64,000 nt of DNA, taken from the NCBI RefSeq assembly GCF_003116035.1, contig NZ_LGQW01000015.1, positions 4,333,431 through 4,397,430 on the forward strand. Reading direction: 5' to 3'. The notes under the pieces are model-generated. The model was not told the DNA's origin. It saw only the letters and a program-made list of their open reading frames with translations, and did no database searches. The translations under genes and the position numbers were made by a program. Of the stretch, positions 16,107 through 24,179 are shown piece after piece; position 1 is the stretch's first letter, and each line of letters begins with the position of its first letter. This stretch comes from Azospirillum sp. TSH64. Lineage in GTDB: Bacteria; Pseudomonadota; Alphaproteobacteria; Azospirillales; Azospirillaceae.

Positions 16107-16946
16107 ATGAAGAAGATCCTTTTGGCCCTGGTGCTGGGCGCCCTGGCCGCCGGCAGCGCCGTTCCGGCGATGGCGAAGGATGCAAAGAAGATCCGCATCG
16201 CGTCCGAAGGCGCCTTCGCGCCGTGGAACGGCATGGATTCGTCGGGCAAGCTGGTCGGCTTCGAAATCGACCTCGCCTGGGACCTGTGCAAGCGCATCGA
16301 GGCGGACTGCGAGCTGATCGCCATGGATTGGGACGGCATGATCCCGTCGCTGCAGCAGGGCAAGATCGACGCCATCATGGCCGGCATGACCATCACCGAC
16401 GAACGCAAGAAGGTCATCGCCTTCGCCGGCCCCTACGGCACCGAGCAATCCACCTTCGCCACCCTGAAATCCTCCAAGCTGGCCGGTGCCGGCGTAGGCG
16501 CAGAGCGTGTCGACCTCGCCGACGAGGCGGCTGCCAAGCCGGCGGTCGCCAAGCTGGCGGAGCTGCTGAAGGGCAAGACGGTGGGCGTCCAGACCTCCAC
16601 CATCCAGGTCGATTTCCTGGAGAAGTATCTGCCGGACGTGACGGTGCGCAATTACGACAAGATCGACAACGCCGCCATCGATCTGGCCGCCGGCCGCGTC
16701 GATGCGATCTTCGGCGACCGCTCGCCGGTCGAGGCGCTGATGCGCGCCGCGGGCACCGACAAGATGACGCTGTTCGGCCCAGCGATGACGCGCGGCGTGC
16801 TGGGCGAAGGTATGGGCGTCGGCCTGCGCAAGGCAGATGCCGAGCTTAAGGGCCGTCTCGACATGGCCATCGCCGATGCCAACAAGGACGGCACCATCGC
16901 GACCCTGAGCCAGAAGCATTTCGGCTACGACGTTTCGGTGCGGTGA
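16107..16946 (+). CDS. Periplasmic basic amino acid-binding protein (HisJ/ArgT type)
   Basis: The 279-residue product starts MKKILLALVLGALAAG and ends its signal at AMA near residue 22; this start gives a textbook signal peptide, whereas an earlier in-frame ATG at 16023 does not. The mature region has IRIASEGAFAPWNGMDSSGK and GFEIDLAWDLCKRI, the first lobe of the SBP_bac_3 fold, and MAGMTITDERKKVIAFAGPY. Arginine or ornithine is the likely ligand because arginase and ornithine cyclodeaminase are adjacent; octopine-like opines are an alternative. The stop overlaps the next gene's GTG (GTGA). Confidence 0.92.
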   Translation: MKKILLALVLGALAAGSAVPAMAKDAKKIRIASEGAFAPWNGMDSSGKLVGFEIDLAWDLCKRIEADCELIAMDWDGMIPSLQQGKIDAIMAGMTITDERKKVIAFAGPYGTEQSTFATLKSSKLAGAGVGAERVDLADEAAAKPAVAKLAELLKGKTVGVQTSTIQVDFLEKYLPDVTVRNYDKIDNAAIDLAAGRVDAIFGDRSPVEALMRAAGTDKMTLFGPAMTRGVLGEGMGVGLRKADAELKGRLDMAIADANKDGTIATLSQKHFGYDVSVR

Positions 16947-17656
16947 CCGCAATGCTGGACCTTCTCACCACCGGGCTGCACGGCTGGGGGCCGCAGCTCC
17001 TGTCCGGGACGGCGATGACCATCGCGGTCGCGCTGTCGTCCTTCCTGCTGGGTCTCGCCTTCGGGGCCGCCGCCGGCGCCGCCAAGCTCAGCGACAGCCT
17101 GGTGTTGAGGGGTCTGGCGGAGCTTTACACCACCGCCGTGCGCGGCGTGCCCGAACTGCTGGTGATCTACCTGCTGTTCTTCGGCGGTTCGGGCATGATC
17201 ATGGCGGTGGCCGGAATCTTCGGCTATGGCGGCCTCATCGAGCTGAACGCCTTTTCCATCGGTGTCGCCGCCGTCGGCCTGATCTCCGGCGCCTATTCGA
17301 CCGAGGTCATCCGCGGCGCCGTCAAATCGGTGCCCTACGGCCAGATCGAGGCGGCGCGGGCCTGCGGCATGGGGCGCTGGCGCATCCTGCGACGGGTTCT
17401 GGTGCCGCAGACCCTGCGCTTCGCCCTGCCCGGCCTGGGCAATGTCTGGCAGCTGACGCTGAAGGACACCGCCCTCATCTCCGTCACCGCCCTGGCCGAG
17501 ATCATGCGCGTCGCCCACACCGCCGCCGGCTCCACCCGGCAATCCTTCTTGTTCTACAGCGTCGCCGCGCTGCTGTACCTTGCGCTGACCACCGTCTCTA
17601 CGACGGCGTTCCAGCAGGCCGAGCGCTATGCCAGCCGCGGCGTGCGGAGGGCCTGA
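16943..17656 (+). CDS. Amino acid ABC transporter permease (HisQ type)
   Basis: A 237-residue membrane subunit with about five helices. The cytoplasmic EAA loop, QIEAARACGMGRWRILRRVL, gives the ATPase contact site. The GTG start overlaps the preceding stop; an internal ATG three codons later is the alternative. Two bases separate its stop from the partner permease, so the two are made together as a heterodimer. Confidence 0.92.
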   Translation: MTAMLDLLTTGLHGWGPQLLSGTAMTIAVALSSFLLGLAFGAAAGAAKLSDSLVLRGLAELYTTAVRGVPELLVIYLLFFGGSGMIMAVAGIFGYGGLIELNAFSIGVAAVGLISGAYSTEVIRGAVKSVPYGQIEAARACGMGRWRILRRVLVPQTLRFALPGLGNVWQLTLKDTALISVTALAEIMRVAHTAAGSTRQSFLFYSVAALLYLALTTVSTTAFQQAERYASRGVRRA

Positions 17657-17658
17657 CG

Positions 17659-18348
17659 ATGAACTGGACCTTGATGTGGGACAGCCTGCCGCGCCTTCTG
17701 GCGGCCCTGCCCCTGACCTTGCAGCTGGTGGCGATGGCGCTCGCCTTCGGGGCCGTTCTGGCCTTCGCCACCGCGCTCCTGCGCCTGTCCGGCAACCGGG
17801 TGGCGGTGGCGCTGACCTCGGCCTACACCTTCATTTTCCGCGGCACGCCGCTGCTGGTGCAGATCTTCCTGATCTATTACGGCCTCAGCCAGATCGACCT
17901 CATCCGCGACAGTGTCCTCTGGCCCGTCCTCAGCCAGCCGATGTGGTGCGCCATCCTGGCGCTGGCGCTCAACACCGGGGCCTACACCAGTGAAATCCTG
18001 CGCGGCGCCATCGAGACGGTGCCGCAGGGGCAGGTGGAAGCGGCACGAGCCTGCGGCATGTCGCGGGTGCGGCTGTTCCGCCGCATCGTCCTGCCGATGG
18101 CGATCCGCCAGATGTTGCCGGCCTATGGCAACGAGGTGATTTTGATGGTGAAGGCCAGCTCGCTCGCCAGCACCATCACCATGATGGAGATCACCGGCGT
18201 CGCGCGGCGGATGATCGCCCAGACCTTCGCGGTCTTCGAGATCTTCATCGTGGCCGGCATCCTCTACCTGCTGATCAACTTCGTCGCCACCCGCCTGATC
18301 AAGCACGCGGAATGGCGCATGACACCCTATCTGCGGGCACGGGCCTGA
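17659..18348 (+). CDS. Amino acid ABC transporter permease (HisM type)
   Basis: The second permease of the importer, 229 residues and five helices. FIFRGTPLLVQIFLIYYGLS is the conserved HEAT/gln permease start block and QVEAARACGMSRVRLFRRIV is the EAA loop. It is the last gene of the four-gene ABC operon; the next gene, an alpha/beta hydrolase, begins only 57 bases later and may be cotranscribed. Confidence 0.92.
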   Translation: MNWTLMWDSLPRLLAALPLTLQLVAMALAFGAVLAFATALLRLSGNRVAVALTSAYTFIFRGTPLLVQIFLIYYGLSQIDLIRDSVLWPVLSQPMWCAILALALNTGAYTSEILRGAIETVPQGQVEAARACGMSRVRLFRRIVLPMAIRQMLPAYGNEVILMVKASSLASTITMMEITGVARRMIAQTFAVFEIFIVAGILYLLINFVATRLIKHAEWRMTPYLRARA

Positions 18349-18405
18349 CGCGCGCCATTCATGCTATCCTGCCGTCCGATCCCACTGCGCCAGCAACCGG
18401 ACACC

Positions 18406-19188
18406 ATGACCAGCGCCGTCGACGAGCAGGACCGCCTGATACCCACAGACCTTGGCCGCCTCTACGTGAAGGACTGGACGCCCGCCGTGGCCGGCGGGCT
18501 GCCGCCGATCCTGCTGTTCCACGATTCGCTCGGCTGCGTCGATCTCTGGCGCAGCTTCCCGGCCCGCCTTGCCGCCGCGACCGCAAGGCGGGTGGTCGCC
18601 TATGACCGGCTGGGCTTCGGCCGGTCCGATCCCCACCCCGGCACCCTGCCCCGCGATTTCGTCGCCGCGGAGGCGCGGGACACCGTTCCCCTCCTGCTCG
18701 ACCGTTTCGGCATCGGCGATTTCGTCGTCTGCGGCCACAGCGTCGGCGGCGGCATGGCGGTGGAGACGGCGGCGCGCTTCCCCTCCCGCTGCCGCGCGCT
18801 GGTGACCGTCGCAGCCCAGGCCTTCGTCGAGGAGCGCACGCTGGACGGCATCCGCGAGGCGAAGCAGGGCTTCCAGGACCCGGCCCAGCTGGCCCGGCTG
18901 GCGAGATACCAGGGCGACAAGGCGCGCTGGACGGTCGATGCCTGGACCGAAAGCTGGCTGTCCCCCGCCTTCGCCGACTGGACCCTGGACGCCGCCCTGG
19001 CCAAGGTCCGCTGCCCGGTTCTGGCCCTGCATGGCGACCGCGACGAATACGGATCGGCCGAACATCCGGCCCGCATCGCCGCGGATCGCGGAACCGTCCG
19101 CCTGCTGCGCGACACCGGCCACGTCCCGCACCGCGAATGCGAAGAGGAGGTGGTCGAGGCGATCCGGTCCTTCCTCAGCGAACCCTGA
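18406..19188 (+). CDS. Alpha/beta hydrolase
   Basis: A cytoplasmic alpha/beta-fold hydrolase of about 260 residues with no signal peptide. Visible elements are the oxyanion region LLFHDSLGCVDLW, the nucleophile elbow GHSVGGGMAVE, the acid in LHGDRDEYG and the histidine in DTGHVPHRE. An in-frame ATG at 18361 would add 15 residues; the 18406 start fits family length better, though neither has a clear ribosome site. Its last 14 bases overlap the 3' end of the opposite-strand histidine kinase gene. Substrate unknown. Confidence 0.82.
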   Translation: MTSAVDEQDRLIPTDLGRLYVKDWTPAVAGGLPPILLFHDSLGCVDLWRSFPARLAAATARRVVAYDRLGFGRSDPHPGTLPRDFVAAEARDTVPLLLDRFGIGDFVVCGHSVGGGMAVETAARFPSRCRALVTVAAQAFVEERTLDGIREAKQGFQDPAQLARLARYQGDKARWTVDAWTESWLSPAFADWTLDAALAKVRCPVLALHGDRDEYGSAEHPARIAADRGTVRLLRDTGHVPHRECEEEVVEAIRSFLSEP

Positions 19189-20917
19189 CGCCCGCTCCCA
19201 GCGCTGCCTCCAGCAGCTCCGCAAGCTCCCTGACCCGGTAGGGTTTCGGCAGCACCCTTACCCCTTCGGTCCGGGCGATGTCCTCGCTGTAGCCGGTGGT
19301 CAGCACCACCGGCAGGCCGGGGCGCAGGCGCCGGGCGGTGTGGGCCAGATCGATGCCGTTCATCGCCCCCGGCATCACCACGTCGCTGAACAGGATGTCG
19401 ATCAGCAGGGCCCGGTCGCTCAACAGCACCAGCGCCTCCTCGGCATTGCCGGCGCGCAGAACGGCATAGCCCATCTCGTCGAGTGCCGCCGCCACCATGC
19501 TGCCGACGATGGGGTCGTCCTCCACCAGCAGCAGGCGCCGGCCGGCCCCGCGCGCGGTGTCCAGCGACCGCTCCTTCGCGGGTGCCGCCACCGGCTTGAC
19601 CGTCCGCGGCAGGAACAGCGAGACGGCAGTGCCCTGGCCGGGCGCGCTGTCGATCTCCACCCGGCCCGACGATTGGCGGGTGAAGCCATACACCTGCGCC
19701 AGCCCGAGTCCGGAGCCCTTGCCGACCTCCTTGGTGGTGAAGAAGGGTTCGAAGACACGGGCCTTCACCTCCGCCTCCATCCCGGTGCCGGTATCGCTGA
19801 CCGTCACCTGCACCAGATCGCCGCCGGCTCCGTCGACTGGCCGGTTGCGGGCGGTGATGCGCAGCCGCCCGCCTTCGGGCATGGCATCGCGCGCATTGAC
19901 GGCGAGATTCAGGATCGCCAGCTCGAACTGGGTCGGATCGACCTCCACCGGCCAAAGCCCCGGCTCCACCTGCGTCTCCAGCGTGATGTCGGCGCGGATG
20001 GCGCGGGTCAGCAGGTCGGCCATGCCCAGCAGCCGGTCGCGGACATCCATCGGCTCCGGCCGCAGGGTCTGGCGACGGGCGAAGGCCATCAGCTGCTGCA
20101 CCAGCTTGGCGCCGCGGTCGATGGCCTGCTGGCCGGTTTCCAGCAGCGGCTGGATCGACGGCTCCTTCGCCCGCCGCCCGACCAGCTGGAGGCAGCTGGA
20201 CAGCGCCTGGAGCAGGTTGTTGAAGTCATGGGCGATGCCGCCGGTCAGCTGGCCCATCGCCTCCATCTTCTGGCTCTGGCGCAGGGCGGCCTCAACCCTC
20301 TCGCGCTCGGCGATTTCGGCGTTCAGCGCCCTGTTGGCGGCGGACAGGTCGCGCGCCCGTTCCGCCAGGTCATGGTTCGCCCGCGTCAGCGCCGCCTGGG
20401 CCGCACCCAGCACCAGCACGATCAACAGGGTCATCGCCAGCAGCAGTGCCATGCCGACATAGCGTTCGGCCCGACGGGCGAAGGGCTCCAGTTCCGTGCG
20501 CAGGGACACGCTGCCGATGCGGTGCCCGTCCTGCATCACCGGCACGTTGACCGTCAGGGTGTCGTCGTCGAAATGATGGCCCGGCGGTTCGGCCATCGGG
20601 GGCACCGGCTTCATTCCAGGCGCGGTGTAGGCGGCGAACAGGGTGCCGCCGGCGTCATAGATACCGGCGGCCTCGAACTCGGGGCTGGCCGACAAGGCCG
20701 TCAGATACTCACCGGCGGTTGGCCTGTCGTTGAAGCTAAGCGCCGCGGTGGTGGTGATGGCCAGGATGCGGGTCTGCACCTCGACGTCGCCGACCTTCTC
20801 TTCGCGATAGGCGGTTTCGCTGGCGACCGCCATGAGACCGCCGGCGATCAGCAGCACGGCCATGGCCAGCAGAGTCAGGCGCGGCGTGTGCCGCCAGAAT
20901 CCGGCCAGATCGGTCAC
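19175..20917 (-). CDS. CHASE8 sensor hybrid histidine kinase with C-terminal receiver
   Basis: A 580-residue membrane sensor. Helix 1 (residues about 13-31) and helix 2 (about 154-175) flank a periplasmic CHASE8 domain, recognisable from ITTTAALSFNDRPTAGEYLT. After a short coiled segment comes a HisKA box with His230 in GGIAHDFNNLL, a HATPase domain (NLAVNARDAM, DTGTGMEAEV, GSGLGLAQVYG) and a receiver whose phospho-acceptor is about Asp512 (LFSDVVMP). CHASE8 is the sensor domain of the diguanylate cyclase YfiN/TpbB; here it drives a kinase. The genes for a YfiR-family protein and a TonB receptor precede it in the same operon. No separate output regulator is nearby. Confidence 0.9.
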   Translation of the reverse strand: MTDLAGFWRHTPRLTLLAMAVLLIAGGLMAVASETAYREEKVGDVEVQTRILAITTTAALSFNDRPTAGEYLTALSASPEFEAAGIYDAGGTLFAAYTAPGMKPVPPMAEPPGHHFDDDTLTVNVPVMQDGHRIGSVSLRTELEPFARRAERYVGMALLLAMTLLIVLVLGAAQAALTRANHDLAERARDLSAANRALNAEIAERERVEAALRQSQKMEAMGQLTGGIAHDFNNLLQALSSCLQLVGRRAKEPSIQPLLETGQQAIDRGAKLVQQLMAFARRQTLRPEPMDVRDRLLGMADLLTRAIRADITLETQVEPGLWPVEVDPTQFELAILNLAVNARDAMPEGGRLRITARNRPVDGAGGDLVQVTVSDTGTGMEAEVKARVFEPFFTTKEVGKGSGLGLAQVYGFTRQSSGRVEIDSAPGQGTAVSLFLPRTVKPVAAPAKERSLDTARGAGRRLLLVEDDPIVGSMVAAALDEMGYAVLRAGNAEEALVLLSDRALLIDILFSDVVMPGAMNGIDLAHTARRLRPGLPVVLTTGYSEDIARTEGVRVLPKPYRVRELAELLEAALGAGVRVR

Positions 20918-20936
20918 GTTCCGCTCTCCTGCTTCC

Positions 20937-21467
20937 TCATGGCCGCACCGAAAGGCTCATCAGCTTGGAACTGATCGCCAGCCGGTTGCCCTGGGCCGCC
21001 GCCGCGTCGATGGCGAAACGGACCCGGTCCTCCTGCAGCACGAAGGTGATAACCGCCCCGGCGGCCGATCCGCCCGGCGCATCGGCATCGCTGACCGTCA
21101 GAACAGGCTCGCCGCGCAGCCGGTCCATCGCCAGTGTCCCATACAGCAGATGGCAGCCCGACCCTTTTTCGAACTGCGGCCGGCGCATCAGTTGGATCGG
21201 CCGTCCGCCGGCGCTCTGTCCGGCGACAGCCCGGTCCAGCAAGTCGCCGAACGGGTCCGGCCCTTCCACGCAGAGGCGGAACGGGCTGTCCGCCGTGGCG
21301 AAGGCGCCCGGCGGCCAGGCGACGAAGGCGATGAATTTGTAGAGGAAGGTCGCCTTCACCGCCGCTTCCAGCGGCTCTGCCGATGCGATCGACACCGGCG
21401 CGCCTGCAAGCACCATCACCAGGCTCAGCGCCAGCGGACTGCACCAGCGGAGGGTCCGTTCCTCCAT
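20937..21467 (-). CDS. YfiR-family (DUF4154) periplasmic protein
   Basis: A 176-residue exported protein. The signal runs to about residue 30 (SIASAEP). The mature start, LEAAVKATFLYKFIAFVAWP, is the family hallmark, followed by two cysteines (RLCVEG, SGCHLLYG) positioned as in YfiR, where cysteines form disulfides. YfiR binds and silences the CHASE8/PAS periplasmic part of YfiN. Here the downstream gene encodes a CHASE8 histidine kinase, the obvious partner. The start is two bases from the TonB receptor stop, so translation is coupled. An open frame extending further upstream is only overlap with the receptor gene. Confidence 0.88.
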   Translation of the reverse strand: MEERTLRWCSPLALSLVMVLAGAPVSIASAEPLEAAVKATFLYKFIAFVAWPPGAFATADSPFRLCVEGPDPFGDLLDRAVAGQSAGGRPIQLMRRPQFEKGSGCHLLYGTLAMDRLRGEPVLTVSDADAPGGSAAGAVITFVLQEDRVRFAIDAAAAQGNRLAISSKLMSLSVRP

Positions 21468-21469
21468 GC

Positions 21470-23413
21470 TCAAAACCCCGCCCGCATGCGCGCATAGACG
21501 CTCCGCCCGATGGCGCGCGGCGTGGTGCTGGACGGGTCGTAGGCCTCCAGATGCCGGGCATGCAGCAGATTCTGGCCGAACAGCGACAGCTCCAGCGACG
21601 GGGTGACGTGCCAGCCCAGATGCAGGTCGGCCTCGGTATAGGCCGGGACGTTCGACACCGCGACCCGTCCGACCCGGCGCAGGGTGGCGTCGAACTCCAC
21701 CTCCGGCGTCAGGTTCATCTGCGACCGCAATTGAAGCTGATAGGCCGGATCCTGGCCGGCGGCCTGGAAGTTGGACAGGTCGCTCGCCCCCGGCTTCAGC
21801 CGCAGGTTCTTGTGCAGCCAGTTGGCCCCGGCATGCAGGGTCCACCAGCTGGTCAGGCCATAGCTGCCCCAGCCTTCGATACCGTAGGTGTTTCCCTCCA
21901 TATCGTTGCGCAGCATGATCGGCAGGCCGCCGTCAGTCAGGCTGGTGGTGCGCAGGTCGTCATAGACGTTGTAGAAGGCGGACAGCGCCACCCGGCTGTT
22001 CGCCACGGGCCGGCCGCGATAGCCGACCTCATAGGCCACCAGCCGCTCCGACTGGAAATCGGGCGAGGGCGCCAGGATGCCCGCCCCCGACAGCTCGCGG
22101 TCGACGCGCGACGGCGTGCGCACCGACCGGCTGACCGCCGTCCACAGCAAGTGGTCGTCCGACAGCCGCCAGGCGAGCCGCAGATTGGGCAGGATGTCGA
22201 AGCCGGAATAGCTGTTGTATTCCGCCTTCATCCCGACCGTCAGCTTCAGCTTCGGCGCCAGCGTGACCTCGTCCTGGGCGAACAGGCTTCCCAGTGAGAT
22301 CGTCGCGTCATCCTCCGGAAAACCGAGGGACACCCGTGAGCGGAAGGCCGACTGCCACACACGGTACTGCGCGCCCCAGACCAGCTGGTGCCGGCTGCCC
22401 AGCGCCAGATTGTGCTGGGCCTGGACGTCGACGGTCTCCAACCGGTCGGTCGCGACCGCATAATCGCGGGTCTGCTGGTCGTAATAGGCCTGCAGCTGCA
22501 CCGACGACCCGTCGTCCAGCCTGTGCGTCCAGCGCCCGAGCAGGTTCCCGCCATGCAGCGAGGTGTCGAGCCACTCCGTATGGTTGTGGAACAGATCGCC
22601 TTGCAGGGTGTAGGAAGCAGCACCCCCAGCCGCGACCCCATCCAGCCGGAACCCGGCCTGCGAGCCGTCGAAGGCATCGGTGGTCACGTCGCCCGGCACC
22701 GCTGCGAAGCTGCTGCGCCGGTCGAAGCCGGTCAGATAGCCGCGCAACGCCAGTCCGCCGTCCGCGGCCTTGACGCCGTAGCGCAGGGTGCCGTTCCGCT
22801 CGCCGGAGCCGGCGCCGATCTCGGCGAAACCGCCCTGGCTGTCCGCGGCGGGCCGGGTGATGACGTTGACGACGCCGTTGACTGCATTGGCGCCCCACAG
22901 CGTGCCGCCGGGGCCGCTGACCACCTCGATCCGCTCGATCTCCGACAGCGGGACGTTGATCGCTTCCCAGAAGACGGTGGAGGCGACCGGCGAATAGACG
23001 CTGCGGCCGTCGACCATCACCTGAAGCTTGTTGGCGGCTTCCGGCGAGTTGAAACCGCGCGCGCTGACGCTGTAGCCGGCGGTGTTCAGCCGGGCGACCT
23101 CCAGATTAGTGGCCAGCCGCAGCGCTTCGGGCAGGCTGGTGGCGCCGGAGCGCCGGATGTCCTCCGCCGTGATGACATAGACTGCCGCCGCCGCGTCGCT
23201 CAACCGCTCGGGACGCTTGGAAATGGAGGTGACCTTGATCGTCCCCAGTTCCTCAAGCGACAGGGTCGACAGATCCTCGACCGTCTGGGCCGATGCCGCA
23301 TGCGGGGCCAGGGCCAGCGACGCCGTCAGGAGGGCGCCCAGCCTGCGGGCGGGACCGCCGGCTCCCCCGGTCCTTTCGCACCGGCTTTTACGACGGAGGG
23401 CTGGCCATGGCAT
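21470..23413 (-). CDS. TonB-dependent outer-membrane receptor
   Basis: A 647-residue receptor with a signal peptide (cleavage near AASA, residue 42), a plug domain containing LSLEELGTIKVTSISKR at the mature N-terminus (a TonB-box-like region), VDGRSVYSP and GPGGTLWGANAVNGVVNVIT, then a beta-barrel ending in an aromatic residue (RAGF). The plug resembles the colicin I/vitamin B12-type receptors that carry STEEL-like N-termini. It is first in an operon with a YfiR-family protein and a CHASE8 kinase. Ligand unknown; no siderophore genes are nearby. There is no N-terminal signalling domain of the FecA type, so signalling, if any, would run through the YfiR partner. Confidence 0.9.
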   Translation of the reverse strand: MPWPALRRKSRCERTGGAGGPARRLGALLTASLALAPHAASAQTVEDLSTLSLEELGTIKVTSISKRPERLSDAAAAVYVITAEDIRRSGATSLPEALRLATNLEVARLNTAGYSVSARGFNSPEAANKLQVMVDGRSVYSPVASTVFWEAINVPLSEIERIEVVSGPGGTLWGANAVNGVVNVITRPAADSQGGFAEIGAGSGERNGTLRYGVKAADGGLALRGYLTGFDRRSSFAAVPGDVTTDAFDGSQAGFRLDGVAAGGAASYTLQGDLFHNHTEWLDTSLHGGNLLGRWTHRLDDGSSVQLQAYYDQQTRDYAVATDRLETVDVQAQHNLALGSRHQLVWGAQYRVWQSAFRSRVSLGFPEDDATISLGSLFAQDEVTLAPKLKLTVGMKAEYNSYSGFDILPNLRLAWRLSDDHLLWTAVSRSVRTPSRVDRELSGAGILAPSPDFQSERLVAYEVGYRGRPVANSRVALSAFYNVYDDLRTTSLTDGGLPIMLRNDMEGNTYGIEGWGSYGLTSWWTLHAGANWLHKNLRLKPGASDLSNFQAAGQDPAYQLQLRSQMNLTPEVEFDATLRRVGRVAVSNVPAYTEADLHLGWHVTPSLELSLFGQNLLHARHLEAYDPSSTTPRAIGRSVYARMRAGF

Positions 23414-23502
23414 CGACGCTTGGGTGCTCTGTTCAGTGTCTTCACGAACGAGCTTTATAGCAGTCTTGAGCGTGGCATCCCGCTAGGCGGAACGGCCGAA
23501 TT

Positions 23503-23868
23503 CTACCTAGAGCTTTCGGGCGTCTGACCAGGGCGGTCGACCAGCTGGCCGCGCTCCTCCCGCAACAGGGCGAGTTTCGCCTCCAGCTTGCCGATCTTCC
23601 TGTCGAGCTTGCGCAGCCGCTTGCGCGGCACCTTTTCCTCGGCCGGTCCGGCTTCGATGCCCCGCCGGGAGTTGGCCGCGATCCTGGCATTGATCGCCGC
23701 CTTGGCCGCGTTGCCCAGCCGCTTCCACCCCTTCACCTCCGCCTTGGTGCGATGGCAGCCCAGGCAGTTGCCGTCGCCGCCGAAGCGGCAGAGGCCGATG
23801 CACGGGTTTCCGCTATCCATTTTCGCTGTCCCGTCGTTCTGCTTTCCGCTCAAGAGGGCCTGCCACAT
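23503..23868 (-). CDS. DUF1289-domain protein
   Basis: A small protein of about 121 residues. The core PCIGLCRFGGDGNCLGCHRT has four cysteines spaced C-x3-C-x7-C-x2-C, the DUF1289 signature, likely to bind zinc or an iron-sulfur centre. It is followed by a basic region and a C-terminal coiled coil (KLDRKIGKLEAKLALLREE). Start 23868 has GGAGACGACC just upstream; a start at 23820 would give a minimal DUF1289 protein. The family has no settled function. The downstream gene on this strand is the TonB receptor about 90 bases away. Confidence 0.8.
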   Translation of the reverse strand: MWQALLSGKQNDGTAKMDSGNPCIGLCRFGGDGNCLGCHRTKAEVKGWKRLGNAAKAAINARIAANSRRGIEAGPAEEKVPRKRLRKLDRKIGKLEAKLALLREERGQLVDRPGQTPESSR

Positions 23869-23978
23869 GGTCGTCTCCGGTCGACGACAATGTGCGGTGT
23901 TATTTCCATCCGGCAATGGCGGCCGGTGGAAAGCTGGCATGCCCGGACTCCGGATGCGCTTCGTGCAAGTCGCCAGAA

Positions 23979-24129
23979 TGTATGGATACCTCGGAAAGAA
24001 ATCCATACAAAGATGCGACACACCGCCGCACAACGGCTTCAAGGGCCTAGTCCGCCCTACAATCGCCTTGCCGTATCCGTACAAGTGATCCATACAAACA
24101 CCATCGCCGGATGGCCGCTTCTCCATACG
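23979..24129. promoter_or_regulatory. Cluster of ATCCATACA/TGTATGGAT motifs upstream of ccoG
   Basis: The 311-base gap between the DUF1289 gene and ccoG holds TGTATGGAT (23979-23987) and its exact inverse ATCCATACA (24001-24009), separated by 13 bases. Another ATCCATACA lies at 24088-24096, a one-mismatch direct copy ATCCGTACA starts 13 bases before it, and TCCATACG at 24122-24129. The spacing suggests a regulator binding several sites between the two divergent genes. No FNR/FixK box (TTGAT-N4-ATCAA) was found here. Confidence 0.5.
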
Positions 24130-24179
24130 CCTTAGAGCATGGACGGGCGCCCGGACGGCTTCTTCGTGCCAGGTGATCC

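Noticed and set aside
15054..16952. Minus-strand open frame across the HisP- and HisJ-type genes
   Set aside because: Shadow of two real plus-strand genes and their intergenic gap.
18938..20974. Long plus-strand open frame opposite the CHASE8 kinase
   Set aside because: Low-complexity translation without features; the kinase on the other strand is unambiguous.
23869..24179. FNR/FixK box upstream of ccoG
   Set aside because: No TTGAT-N4-ATCAA or close match; the repeated motif there is different.
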